In this document: positions 15,673 through 24,623 of the stretch, piece after piece | How the letters are laid out: each line of letters begins with the position of its first letter | Position numbering within the stretch: the first letter of the stretch is position 1 | Source of the DNA: an uncultured Rhodospirillales bacterium | Lineage (GTDB): Bacteria > Pseudomonadota > Alphaproteobacteria > ATCC43930 > CGMCC-115725 | Direction of reading: 5' to 3' | Assembly: GCA_903828515.1 (NCBI GenBank) | Contig: CAIKMD010000007.1 | Span: 62,001-126,000 of the forward strand | DNA length: 64,000 nucleotides | The notes under the pieces: generated by a model | What the model was told of the DNA's origin: nothing | Database searches by the model: none | Seen by the model: the letters and a program-made list of their open reading frames with translations, nothing else | Position numbers and translations under genes: made by a program

Positions 15673-16274
15673 ACTTTCGGCTTCTTGCCGCCGGCGATCT
15701 CGACCAGGGTGCGACCCGATTTCACCGATGTATCGGCGGCCAGAAGCGCATCGGGCTTGTCGGGCTTGGCGGCGACATCCTTTTCCTTGATGAGAAGCCA
15801 ATTGTGGTGCGGCTTGCCGCGCCCCTTCGCAGGCTTGTCCCGCATATGGACAAGGGCCCAGCCGCCTTTCATCCGCTCGCCGTCGAGCGTGAATTTGATA
15901 TGGCCCTCGGCCAGCGCGGCCTCAGGTGACTCGTCGCCTTCGGGAATCCAGGTGCCGCGATCCCAAAGCTGAACCGTTCCGCCGCCATATTGGCCTTCCG
16001 GAATGATGCCTTCGAAGGTGCCGTAATCGATCGGATGATCCTCGACCTCGACCGCGAGGCGTTTGGTGGCGGGGTCGAGCGATGGCACCTTGGTCACCGC
16101 CCAGGATTTGTAAACCCCATCGAGTTCAAGCCGCAGATCGTAATGCAGCCGCGTGGCGTCGTGACGCTGCACGACGAAGCGAAGCGCCTTGGCGGAGCCG
16201 CGCGCCACGCGACCGCGCGGCTCCGCCGTGCGGGTAAAATCACGCTTGGCGTGATAAGTCGAGAGCGCGCGCAT
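15579..16274 (-). CDS. ligD: LigD 3'-phosphoesterase (nuclease) domain, separate frame
   Basis: 231 residues holding the LigD phosphoesterase domain: RHDATRLHYDLRLE and EDHPIDYGTFEGIIPEGQYG carry the His and Asp metal ligands. It trims 3' ends before ligation. The domain is complete and is followed by a Lys-rich linker (NAESKKKSLKRRKV) that stops at 15579, inside the overlap with the ligase frame. The chain length before the stop matches the usual domain plus linker, and the linker is also where this fusion would cross the A9 run. The ATG at 16274 follows the preceding gene's stop by eight bases, so it is probably co-transcribed with it. Frameshift, slippage or sequencing error are discussed in the findings. 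Confidence 0.85.
   Translation of the reverse strand: MRALSTYHAKRDFTRTAEPRGRVARGSAKALRFVVQRHDATRLHYDLRLELDGVYKSWAVTKVPSLDPATKRLAVEVEDHPIDYGTFEGIIPEGQYGGGTVQLWDRGTWIPEGDESPEAALAEGHIKFTLDGERMKGGWALVHMRDKPAKGRGKPHHNWLLIKEKDVAAKPDKPDALLAADTSVKSGRTLVEIAGGKKPKVWNSRPPTSVTASPVARNAESKKKSLKRRKV
15604..15612 (-). other. A9 slippery run in ligD
   Basis: On the coding (minus) strand nine consecutive A residues lie between GAGTC and GAGTCT. Reading one A twice, or inserting one A in the mRNA, moves ribosomes from the nuclease frame into the ligase frame. Confidence 0.7.
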
Positions 16275-16282
16275 TGCCCCCG

Positions 16283-16597
16283 CTACTTCCCATCCGGCGC
16301 GATGGCCGCGGTGGTCGAGGCAGGCGCGTCGGTGCGCAGCGGCGTGTTCCCGGCGCATTGAAGGTCGGCGAGGGTGCCGCGACGATCATCCGTCGGCGCC
16401 ATCGTTTTCGCATCGGCGACGATCATGCCGGCCGTCGTTGGACCGGCGCCGCAAGGCGCCAGTACGGGCGAATTGGGCGCATTCATCGGCGCTTCCCGGT
16501 TGGTGGGATTCGACGGCGCGTTACCGTTGCTGTTCTGCGCGAATGCGACCGTCGTGAAGCCAAGCAAGGCGATCGAGACCATCATCAGGGGTTTCAT
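16283..16597 (-). CDS. small secreted protein upstream of ligD
   Basis: A 104-residue protein with a Sec signal peptide (IALLGFTTVAFAQN, cleavage about residue 21) and an Asn/Pro/Thr-rich mature part with two cysteines (about residues 49 and 81). AGGAAGG precedes the ATG. It reads toward ligD with an 8-base gap and probably shares its transcript. A GGAAC-N16-TGTT sequence lies upstream (16642-16666), divergent from a similar site serving the gene at 16751. That gene encodes a similar small secreted protein, suggesting a related pair. Function unknown. Confidence 0.65.
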   Translation of the reverse strand: MKPLMMVSIALLGFTTVAFAQNSNGNAPSNPTNREAPMNAPNSPVLAPCGAGPTTAGMIVADAKTMAPTDDRRGTLADLQCAGNTPLRTDAPASTTAAIAPDGK

Positions 16598-16641
16598 GAC
16601 GCCCTTCCTTTCTGCCGTTAACGGCGAAGTCTCGCTTACTC

Positions 16642-16666
16642 AACAATGGCATCGGTTCCCGGTTCC
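16642..16666 (-). promoter_or_regulatory. near-consensus EcfG-type promoter (leftward)
   Basis: Minus strand GGAAC at 16666-16662, 16-base spacer, TGTT at 16645-16642. It would transcribe the secreted-protein gene and ligD. Confidence 0.45.
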
Positions 16667-16686
16667 GCCGAAAGACGGGAACCAAA

Positions 16687-16711
16687 GGAACGAGCGGCGA
16701 CTTTAGACGTA
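16687..16711 (+). promoter_or_regulatory. near-consensus EcfG-type promoter (rightward)
   Basis: GGAAC at 16687-16691, 16-base spacer, CGTA at 16708-16711, 40 bases before the gene at 16751. Confidence 0.5.
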
Positions 16712-16750
16712 CTCAGGCGCGAACGGCGCGTCGGTTCCCTGGAGGATTTC

Positions 16751-17116
16751 ATGAAATTACTGGCATTGGTTTCCGTTATCGCATTGACCGCCGCGACCGG
16801 CGCATTCGCTCAATCGGCGCCGCCGCTGGCGAATGAAAACCCCAATAATTGCTCGCCCGCGCTGCCCAACTGCGCGACGGATCAAGGCGGCAGTTCGAAC
16901 AAAACCCCGCGCAACGCCGAAGGCACGGGCGCCAACGCGCGGATGAACGAGCAGCAGGGCGCGATGCCGGCGGGTACCGGCGCGGGTGCTTCGAACGGCA
17001 TCAAGGGCGGCACCACCTGCCCGCCGGGTGAATCCGCTTGCGCGCCGGCCGGCAACGCGACGGATCGCGGCAATGCCTCGGGCAGCGCCAGCCGGGGGGC
17101 GCCCGGCAACAACTAA
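16751..17116 (+). CDS. small secreted Asn/Gly-rich protein
   Basis: A 121-residue protein with a Sec signal peptide (LVSVIALTAATGAFAQ) and a low-complexity mature region rich in Gly, Asn, Ala and Pro with four cysteines in two CxxxxxxC-like pairs (NCSPALPNC and CPPGESAC). GGAGG precedes the ATG at 16751; an upstream in-frame ATG lacks a ribosome site. It has a similar build to the divergent gene at 16597. A perfect hairpin terminator follows. Role unknown; the paired cysteines suggest disulfides in the periplasm. Confidence 0.65.
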   Translation: MKLLALVSVIALTAATGAFAQSAPPLANENPNNCSPALPNCATDQGGSSNKTPRNAEGTGANARMNEQQGAMPAGTGAGASNGIKGGTTCPPGESACAPAGNATDRGNASGSASRGAPGNN

Positions 17117-17146
17117 CGCGTTACGACACGGCGCAACGCCGAAACG

Positions 17147-17176
17147 AGGGCGGCCCCTTCAAGGGGGCCGCCCTTT
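17147..17176 (+). terminator. Rho-independent terminator
   Basis: An 11-bp perfect GC-rich stem (17147-17157 with 17164-17174), 6-base loop, followed by TTAT. It ends the transcript of the gene at 16751. Confidence 0.75.
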
Positions 17177-17216
17177 ATCGTGATCGGCTTGTCATTGGGT
17201 GGATGCGCCGCCGCGC

Positions 17217-17241
17217 GGAACTAAACCCGCGCTATTCCGTT
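17217..17241 (+). promoter_or_regulatory. EcfG-type promoter (exact)
   Basis: GGAAC at 17217-17221, 16-base spacer, CGTT at 17238-17241, 48 bases before the gene at 17289. Confidence 0.8.
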
Positions 17242-17288
17242 CCATTCCTGCCTGAAACAAAACCCGGGCAATTGCCCAGGAGGCAGCC

Positions 17289-17498
17289 ATGAATGTCTAT
17301 CGGTACACAGGTCTGATCGGAATCGGCGTCGGCGTCGTGGTGCTGTTTCTGCTCTCGATGCCCGACGCGCAAGCCGGCACATGGCTGGCTCAAGCGGTCA
17401 CCGATCAATTCAGGGGCAATCTCTTGCTGCATTTCGTCGGCGGCATCGCTGCCATCGGCAGCGGCGGTTACCTCTTCACCTTCGGCAGCAACGACTAA
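17289..17498 (+). CDS. 69-residue two-helix membrane protein
   Basis: Two hydrophobic segments (about residues 6-26 and 45-65) around a polar loop. The start has a CAGGAGG site. An exact EcfG-type promoter lies upstream and the lipoprotein gene at 17533 follows after 34 bases, so the pair is probably a stress-induced envelope operon. It resembles DUF3185-type small membrane proteins in layout, but I cannot assign it firmly. Confidence 0.65.
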   Translation: MNVYRYTGLIGIGVGVVVLFLLSMPDAQAGTWLAQAVTDQFRGNLLLHFVGGIAAIGSGGYLFTFGSND

Positions 17499-17532
17499 CC
17501 CAATCCCTCCGTCCCACCCAGCGAGAAAAATC

Positions 17533-17976
17533 ATGAAATACCGAATTGCACTTTCCGCTCTGATTTGCGTTGCCGCCGCGGGTTGCGTCGCCCAGGCGCC
17601 TTACGATGCGTCGGCCAATAATCGCACCTACGTCGCGACGACCACCGTCACCACCCCGTCGCCGATCGCGCCCGTTCCCCCCGCGCCCGTGCTGTCGCTG
17701 ATGAATAGCGGCAGCGTCGTCGGCTATCGGGTCTTCGATGCCGGCGGCCAGCCGATCGGCTACGTCCAAGCCGTCGCGGTGGTGCGCGGCACCGGTGAGG
17801 TTCGCAACCTGATCGTTTCGAGCCCCAATTTCGGTCTCGGCAACTACATCTCGGTACCGGCGATCAACGCCCAGACCGTCGGCGACCGCGTCGTCCTCAA
17901 CGCGCCGACCGTCGTCTGGATGCAGGCGCCGCGCTACCAGACGCCGCAGCTCAGCGAGATGTACGTAGCCTATTGA
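17533..17976 (+). CDS. lipoprotein with PRC-barrel-like segment
   Basis: A 147-residue protein with a lipobox (VAAAGC, Cys about residue 18), so it should be lipid-anchored. After a Thr/Pro-rich linker, residues 58-125 (VVGYRVFDAGGQPIGYVQAV and on) look like the beta-rich PRC-barrel fold often found in envelope or stress proteins of alphaproteobacteria. It follows the membrane-protein gene at 17289 closely on the same strand. The PRC-barrel reading is from pattern only. Confidence 0.65.
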   Translation: MKYRIALSALICVAAAGCVAQAPYDASANNRTYVATTTVTTPSPIAPVPPAPVLSLMNSGSVVGYRVFDAGGQPIGYVQAVAVVRGTGEVRNLIVSSPNFGLGNYISVPAINAQTVGDRVVLNAPTVVWMQAPRYQTPQLSEMYVAY

Positions 17977-18049
17977 TCCCCATGGCACCCGGATCGGCGC
18001 GCTACGGCGTGCTGGTCCGGCCGGCCTACGATGAAAAGGAAGCGACGCG

Positions 18050-18226
18050 ATGACGATGCGATCGCCCCCAAGTGGACAACAGCCCGGCGAGCCACAACCG
18101 CCCGGCAACCCGTCCGTTCCCAATCCCGAGATACCTCGGCCGATGAACGATCCGCCGCCACCGATCCCGGTGCCGCCGGAAGATGTGCCGCCGCCGCCGC
18201 TTCAGGCCGGCCGCAGCCCTCGATAA
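18050..18226 (+). CDS. 58-residue Pro-rich protein
   Basis: ATG at 18050 with AAAGGA upstream; about one third proline, with PP runs and acidic PEDVPPPP segments. Short disordered Pro-rich proteins like this are common and uncharacterised in alphaproteobacteria. No signal peptide or membrane segment, so probably cytoplasmic. The gap to the sigma-factor gene is 291 bases. Confidence 0.5.
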   Translation: MTMRSPPSGQQPGEPQPPGNPSVPNPEIPRPMNDPPPPIPVPPEDVPPPPLQAGRSPR

Positions 18227-18517
18227 TTCGCGAATCGAAGAGCCGTGATCACCTCGCTCGCGCGGGGTGTGACCGCTTTTCCGCGTCGAATCGCCGTCGA
18301 GGAACGCGGCGACGCGCCCCGGCGCGCGCTCTTTTGTGACGGCACCGTCCCAAAAGTTCCTTTGGAAGCGCTCTAACGAGACAATTTAATGATAGGCGGG
18401 GATTTTTAAATGATATGCGCAGGAGGCCACAATAAATCGCCCTTCCTGCCTTTTGGTCGCCCGAATTGCCCGCGAAATCTGATGGGACGCGAGATTGAAC
18501 CTCATCGGAGAACGACC

Positions 18518-19036
18518 ATGGCATCTTTTCAGGAAACCCTCGTCGAACACCTGCCTCACCTGCGCGCCTTCGCGCGGCTCCTCGCGCGCAACCGCGCGAT
18601 GGCGGATGATCTCGTGCAGGAGACCGTGCTTCGCGCGCTGTGCAACATCGACAAGTTCGTGCCCGGCACGAACATGAAGGCGTGGCTGTCGACCATTCTC
18701 CGCAATGAATTTTATAACGAGCTGCGCTCGCGGGCGCGGATGGCGGCTTACGTCGCGATCCCGCGTCCCCAGGGCCACGCCGGCGAACAGGAATCGCATG
18801 CCGAGATGCGCGATTTTGAAAAGGCGTTCCATGAACTCCCGGCGGTACAGCGCGAGGCGCTGTCGCTCGTCGGCATCAGCGGCTTCAGCTACGACGAAGC
18901 GGCCGAGATCGCCGGTTGCGCGCAGGGCACGGTGAAAAGCCGCGTGTGCCGCGCGCGGACCGAGTTGAAGCTCCGCCTGGACGGCGAAATGCCGCCGGCA
19001 AACGCATCGGCGCCCGACATCAAGATCGCGGCGTAA
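18518..19036 (+). CDS. EcfG-like ECF sigma factor (copy 1)
   Basis: A 172-residue sigma factor with only regions 2 and 4. Region 2: RAMADDLVQETVLRAL and GTNMKAWLSTILRNEFYNEL; region 4: LPAVQREALSLVGISGFSYDEAA and a final recognition helix QGTVKSRVCRARTEL. This matches the EcfG (ECF15) group that drives the alphaproteobacterial general stress response from GGAAC-N16/17-CGTT promoters, many of which occur in this window. EcfG genes usually sit beside nepR and phyR; neither is here, so it is probably an extra copy. A GGAG site precedes ATG 18518. A close paralogue lies at 41751-42260. Confidence 0.9.
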   Translation: MASFQETLVEHLPHLRAFARLLARNRAMADDLVQETVLRALCNIDKFVPGTNMKAWLSTILRNEFYNELRSRARMAAYVAIPRPQGHAGEQESHAEMRDFEKAFHELPAVQREALSLVGISGFSYDEAAEIAGCAQGTVKSRVCRARTELKLRLDGEMPPANASAPDIKIAA

Positions 19037-19045
19037 TCCGAACGG

Positions 19046-19079
19046 CCGGCCTCGTGACGATCGCGCGTCACGAGGCCGG
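19046..19079 (+). terminator. hairpin after the sigma-factor gene, overlapping the next -35 element
   Basis: A perfect 14-bp stem (19046-19059 with 19066-19079), 6-base loop, 10 bases past the sigma-factor stop. Its last two bases are the first two of the GGAAC element of the next promoter (19078-19082). Confidence 0.65.
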
Positions 19080-19102
19080 AACGAACATTTTCAATCACCG
19101 TT
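19078..19102 (+). promoter_or_regulatory. EcfG-type promoter of DUF3309 gene (exact)
   Basis: GGAAC at 19078-19082, 16-base spacer, CGTT at 19099-19102; the DUF3309 start lies 47 bases downstream. Confidence 0.8.
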
Positions 19103-19148
19103 ACATCCGGGTTCGACATCGGATGTTGTATCGAAAAGGGTCCCGACC

Positions 19149-19298
19149 ATGATTCGCACATTGTTGCTCATCCTCCTGGTTCTCCTGATCATCGGCGCGC
19201 TTCCCGCGTGGCCCTATAGCGCCGGCTGGGGTTACTACCCGGCGGGCGGCGGCGGGTTGCTGCTGCTGATCCTGATTCTCGTCGTCGTGTTCGGATAG
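19149..19298 (+). CDS. DUF3309-family small membrane protein
   Basis: A 49-residue protein: helix 1 (about residues 3-19), the family motif ALPAWPYSAGWGYYPAGG (17-34) and helix 2 (35-49). This ALPxWPYSxxWGY signature identifies DUF3309, tiny membrane proteins found widely in alphaproteobacteria and other proteobacteria, often under stress sigma factors; function unknown. It directly follows an EcfG-like sigma gene and has its own exact EcfG-type promoter, so it is a likely direct target of that sigma factor. A T-rich terminator follows 60 bases past the stop. Confidence 0.85.
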   Translation: MIRTLLLILLVLLIIGALPAWPYSAGWGYYPAGGGGLLLLILILVVVFG

Positions 19299-19358
19299 CA
19301 CGGACTTCGTCGGAGGGGTGCCGCTCGTACAGGTCGCGGCGGCACCCGTCCCTCCATG

Positions 19359-19384
19359 AAAACCCGCCATGTGGCGGGTTTTTT
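19359..19384 (+). terminator. Rho-independent terminator
   Basis: A 10-bp stem of AAAACCCGCC with its complement around a 4-base loop, ending in six T residues. Confidence 0.85.
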
Positions 19385-19415
19385 ATGTCCGGCGATCGAC
19401 CGTCACAATGAAAAT

Positions 19416-19444
19416 GGCCGGCGCTCCGTCCGAGAGCGCCGGCC
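19416..19444 (-). terminator. terminator of the response-regulator gene
   Basis: A 10-bp stem (19416-19425 with 19435-19444) that on the minus strand is followed by ATTTTCATT. It lies 117 bases past the stop at 19561. Confidence 0.6.
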
Positions 19445-19560
19445 CAGTTCAGGGAGGAAACGCCACGGCGCGAGGGGGCGCGCCACGAGCGTCCATATTG
19501 GATAAACGCTGTGATCGGATGGGAGTTCCGCGAAAAACCGCGCGGCGCGGTGAAAGACCG

Positions 19561-20373
19561 TCAGACCGGATCGGTCGTCGTGCGATCGCGCCAGCGATAA
19601 CCGAAGCCCGAATAGTTTTCGAGCACGTCCCAGTTCTCGTCGATGGTGCGGAATTTCTCGCGGATGCGCTTGACGAAGGCGCGGACATTGGCGCGATAGC
19701 CTTCGGCGCCGTTGCCGGTGATGAAGCCCTCGCCATGGACCAGGTCGTAAAGCTCGCGATAGCGGACATCCTGGCCGGCCCGGGTGGCGAGAAGATCGAC
19801 CATCTTGAACTCGGTGATGCTCAAGGTGATCTCTTTGCCGTTCCAGAACGCGCGCGCCGTGTCGCGCCGCAATTCGAGATCGCCGCGCACGAAATGAGGG
19901 CCGGTCGAGGCTTCGACGGCCGGGTTGGCGAGGCTGTTCTTGACGCCCTGGAGGATAAGTTTGATGCGACGAAGCAGAATCGAGAAGCTGCGGGATTTCT
20001 CGACAAAATCGACCGCGCCGCCTTGCAGCGCCGCTTCTTCGTAGATCTGATCGGTCAGCTCGGTCAGGAAAATGACGGGAACGTCGCGTTTGACTTCGCG
20101 GATGCGTTTCAGGACCTCGATGCCGTTCATGCCGGGCATGATCCAGTCGAGCAACACGAGGTCGGCACCTTCGCCATCGACCAAATGGCTCAAGGCGGAT
20201 TCGCCGGACTCGAAGGCCAGCACGTCGAAGCCGGCCTCGGTCATGTTCATGCACAGGGATTCGCGGAACAAGGCATTGTCGTCGATCAGGACGATGCGCG
20301 CGCGGACCGGCGCCGCCTCCGGCTTCACGCCGTCTCCCGAACCACGAAAAGCGGAAACCGCTTCGGACGCCAT
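19561..20373 (-). CDS. OmpR-family response regulator
   Basis: A 270-residue regulator. After a 24-residue leader, the receiver domain (about 25-145) has the acidic pair in LIDDNALF and the phospho-Asp in LVLLDWIMPGMNG; the usual conserved Lys is in VEKSRSF. The C-terminal winged helix (about 175-265) has LSITEFKMVDLLA and ends in YSGFGYRW. The C-terminal form resembles ChvI/CenR-type regulators of alphaproteobacteria. No kinase is adjacent on this strand; the hybrid kinase at 20826 is divergent across a 452-base gap and could be a partner. DNA targets unknown. Confidence 0.85.
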   Translation of the reverse strand: MASEAVSAFRGSGDGVKPEAAPVRARIVLIDDNALFRESLCMNMTEAGFDVLAFESGESALSHLVDGEGADLVLLDWIMPGMNGIEVLKRIREVKRDVPVIFLTELTDQIYEEAALQGGAVDFVEKSRSFSILLRRIKLILQGVKNSLANPAVEASTGPHFVRGDLELRRDTARAFWNGKEITLSITEFKMVDLLATRAGQDVRYRELYDLVHGEGFITGNGAEGYRANVRAFVKRIREKFRTIDENWDVLENYSGFGYRWRDRTTTDPV

Positions 20374-20825
20374 CGACGATTAGCCCTGATCTCACGTACT
20401 GCGTGTTTATATTATACGGCTAGGTTCGGAAAATACCTACGGAACAAGAATACGATATCGTACCCAGCCTTGCTAGGCTGGCAATGTCGCGCCGGTTCGG
20501 CGCGCGGCGAAGAAAAACCGGTAAAATCCCGAATATCCCGCATTTGAAGGGTTATCTCGCTGCAGGAAGGCTCTGTGATATTAAAATGATATGCCCCTAT
20601 TCTGCCGCATTGCGACTTTTGCCCCATTAATCTTTGTGTCTAAATATAAGCCGTACAGGATTCTCCAATTGCCTGGAGGCCTATGCCACGAACATTGGGA
20701 CGACCCTTCATGCGCCTGTCCTTGAAGCGGCAAGCATCGTCCACCAATGAAACCCGCGTCGGCGGGTTGGCGTGCTGTTCGGGGCGTACCGTTCGCGCGG
20801 CCGGGTAAAGGGAAAGGTACAGTCG
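20374..20825. other. 452-base divergent intergenic region
   Basis: Between the response regulator and the hybrid kinase. It is more AT-rich than its surroundings (20400-20670) and must hold both promoters. A small hairpin (stem 20751-20757 with 20762-20768) is followed by no T-run. I see no credible small gene and no GGAAC/CGTT pair. Confidence 0.5.
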
Positions 20826-22982
<2,157 letters not shown>

Positions 22983-22984
22983 AA

Positions 22985-23019
22985 ACGGGCGCCAGCGCCG
23001 TTACAGCGCTGGCGCCCGT
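22985..23019. terminator. bidirectional hairpin
   Basis: A perfect 14-bp stem (22985-22998 with 23006-23019) between the kinase stop (22982) and the convergent csbD-like stop (23034). It has no T-run, so Rho-independent function is only probable. Confidence 0.55.
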
Positions 23020-23033
23020 GATCGATCGAGAAT

Positions 23034-23216
23034 TTAGGGCTTTACGGCGTCGCGCACCGCGTCTTTGACGCCGCCGACGGCGTTCTGAATCTTGCCGGCG
23101 TTCTTCTCGGCATTGCCTTCCGCGCGCAATTTCGCGTCGCCGGTCACTTTGCCGATGCCTTCCTTCACCGCGCCCTTGGCCTGGTGCGCGGCGCCTTCGA
23201 TACGATCTTTATCCAT
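23034..23216 (-). CDS. CsbD-family stress protein
   Basis: A 60-residue hydrophilic protein: MDKDRIEGAAHQAKGAVKEG then GKVTGDAKLRAEGNAEKNAG. This is the CsbD signature; CsbD-like proteins are small, abundant stress proteins (sigma-B dependent in Bacillus) with no known biochemical function. A GGAG site precedes ATG 23216. No GGAAC/CGTT pair lies upstream; instead there is an unusual set of 12-base repeats (23251-23343). Confidence 0.9.
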   Translation of the reverse strand: MDKDRIEGAAHQAKGAVKEGIGKVTGDAKLRAEGNAEKNAGKIQNAVGGVKDAVRDAVKP

Positions 23217-23250
23217 TTTGAACTCCAATTGCGGAAAAGGCTCAGTCGGT

Positions 23251-23343
23251 CGCCGCGTAGAATTTCGGGATCTGAAAAGTTCTGCTTCGATCGGAAATGT
23301 CACTTCTACGCGGCGAACCGCCTTTCTACGCGGCGAACCGCCT
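23251..23343. repeat. 20-bp tandem repeat plus inverted 12-mer upstream of the csbD-like gene
   Basis: TTCTACGCGGCGAACCGCCT occurs twice in tandem (23304-23323 and 23324-23343). Its first 12 bases (TTCTACGCGGCG) occur a third time inverted at 23251-23262. The array lies between the csbD-like and glycine-zipper genes and could be a regulator-binding array or a repeat remnant. Confidence 0.75.
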
Positions 23344-23358
23344 TGTGTTTTTTGGTGC

Positions 23359-23601
23359 TTAGTGTTCCCAGGCCGGGCGGCCCAAATCGACCTGCGACGG
23401 CGAGGTAGCGGCACCGGTCAGGGCGCCGGCGCCGGCGCCGATCGCGGCGCCTTCCAACGGCGCGCCAACCATCGCACCGACCACGGCACCACCGGCGGCG
23501 CCGATGCCGGCGCCGGAGAGGGCGCGGTCGCCCGTGGTCTGGCCGCAGCCCGACAACAACACGCCGACAATGACGAGGGGAAGACCAATTCTTGTGTACA
23601 T
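23359..23601 (-). CDS. glycine-zipper lipoprotein
   Basis: An 80-residue protein with a lipobox (LLSGC, Cys about residue 19) followed by a glycine-zipper segment of small residues in a G-x3-G rhythm (GIGAAGGAVVGAMVG, GAAIGAGAGALTG). Glycine-zipper proteins insert in or lie on membranes; this short lipoprotein type is common in proteobacteria, with unclear function. AAAGGA precedes the ATG. It faces the csbD-like gene on the same strand, 142 bases apart. Confidence 0.75.
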   Translation of the reverse strand: MYTRIGLPLVIVGVLLSGCGQTTGDRALSGAGIGAAGGAVVGAMVGAPLEGAAIGAGAGALTGAATSPSQVDLGRPAWEH

Positions 23602-23687
23602 AATGTTGTTCCTTTCCGAAGTGCGATAGCTACCAAACGATGCACGGCGGAATTGGTTGCGGCGCTACCAAAGTAAATGCGCAACCC

Positions 23688-23712
23688 GGAACCTTCCCCT
23701 TGAGGCGCCGTT
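23688..23712 (+). promoter_or_regulatory. EcfG-type promoter (exact)
   Basis: GGAAC at 23688-23692, 16-base spacer, CGTT at 23709-23712, 55 bases before the secreted-protein gene at 23768. Confidence 0.8.
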
Positions 23713-23767
23713 ATATATGGACGCGACCCTTGAAGGCCCGGCCGCCGTGGCGCCGGGGGAGGATGTC

Positions 23768-24160
23768 ATGACCGTGCGGTTTATTCTGGTTCTGGCCGGC
23801 GTGGCGTTGGTGGCGGGTGCCGTCGCTAATGCGGGCCCGGAATCCCGCAATCTTGGCTTCCACACCACCAAAATCAGCGACGTCGCCGACACGCGCCAGG
23901 ATTATCTCGATCGCGCGCAAGCCGACATGCAACAATGGGAAGCCCGAATGCGGCAATGGAACGCCGATATGAGGGCAAATGGGGCGCAGATGAGCGCCGA
24001 TGCAAGCCGCGATATGGAAAAGGCCTGGGCAACGCTCAAGGTCGATTGGAAGCGCCTTCAGGTGTCGGGCAATGACGTGTGGGCGAAGACCCGCATTTCC
24101 TTCGATCGCGCTTCGCAGAAAATGAGAGCTGCCTGGCAATCCTTCAACACGTCAAGCTGA
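23768..24160 (+). CDS. secreted helical stress protein
   Basis: A 130-residue protein with a signal peptide (LVLAGVALVAGAVANA) and an amphipathic helical mature part rich in Gln, Trp, Ala, Met and Lys (QQWEARMRQWNADMRANG, then DMEKAWATLKVDWKRL), typical of a coiled-coil periplasmic protein. GGAGG lies before the ATG at 23768; the upstream in-frame ATG at 23717 is too close to the promoter. An exact EcfG-type promoter drives it. Family unknown. Confidence 0.7.
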   Translation: MTVRFILVLAGVALVAGAVANAGPESRNLGFHTTKISDVADTRQDYLDRAQADMQQWEARMRQWNADMRANGAQMSADASRDMEKAWATLKVDWKRLQVSGNDVWAKTRISFDRASQKMRAAWQSFNTSS

Positions 24161-24185
24161 GCGTATCGAAAGCAATTTGGTCGTC

Positions 24186-24623
24186 ATGGAAACGGTGCTG
24201 AAGCTTGTCATGACCTTGGCCTCGCATCTCAGCGTGGCCAGAACGTCGGCGGCGCTGTTCTCGCCGCAACGCATCGCGGCAATTTGCCTGGCTTTTATGA
24301 CGCTGGTGATCGGCATCGCGGCGATCGGCTGTGCCATCGGCGCGCTGTGGGTCGAAGTCCTGCCGGCGACGGGGCTCGCCGGCGCGTGGCTGATCGTCAC
24401 CCTCGCGCTGATCGTGTTGGGCGTGGCTTTTGCGGCCATCGCCTATCGGCTGACGCGGCGAGCTCCACCGCCGCCGCTGACCACCGGCCTCGAGGATTTG
24501 CTGCGCGCGCCGAACCTCATGCCGTTCATCCACGACCACAAGACCGAGCTCCTGTTGGGTGCAGCCATCATCGGCCTGTTGCTTGGCAGCCGATCGCAAA
24601 CGCCGCCCGGTCCGCGCGCCTAA
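24186..24623 (+). CDS. three-helix membrane protein
   Basis: A 145-residue protein with helices at about 30-54 (AICLAFMTLVIGIAAIGCAI), 60-85 and 120-136, separated by a basic loop. The start is unclear: ATG 24186 lacks a strong ribosome site. It lies 25 bases after the secreted-protein gene and is probably co-transcribed from the EcfG-type promoter. It loosely resembles small holin-like or DUF1469-type proteins; no assignment is made. Its stop interlocks with that of the convergent Nramp-like gene. Confidence 0.6.
   Translation: METVLKLVMTLASHLSVARTSAALFSPQRIAAICLAFMTLVIGIAAIGCAIGALWVEVLPATGLAGAWLIVTLALIVLGVAFAAIAYRLTRRAPPPPLTTGLEDLLRAPNLMPFIHDHKTELLLGAAIIGLLLGSRSQTPPGPRA

Noticed and set aside
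16283-17116. Divergent secreted proteins as a second toxin-antitoxin or bacteriocin pair
   Set aside because: Both have signal peptides and low-complexity mature regions, but no toxin, immunity or leader motif is visible.
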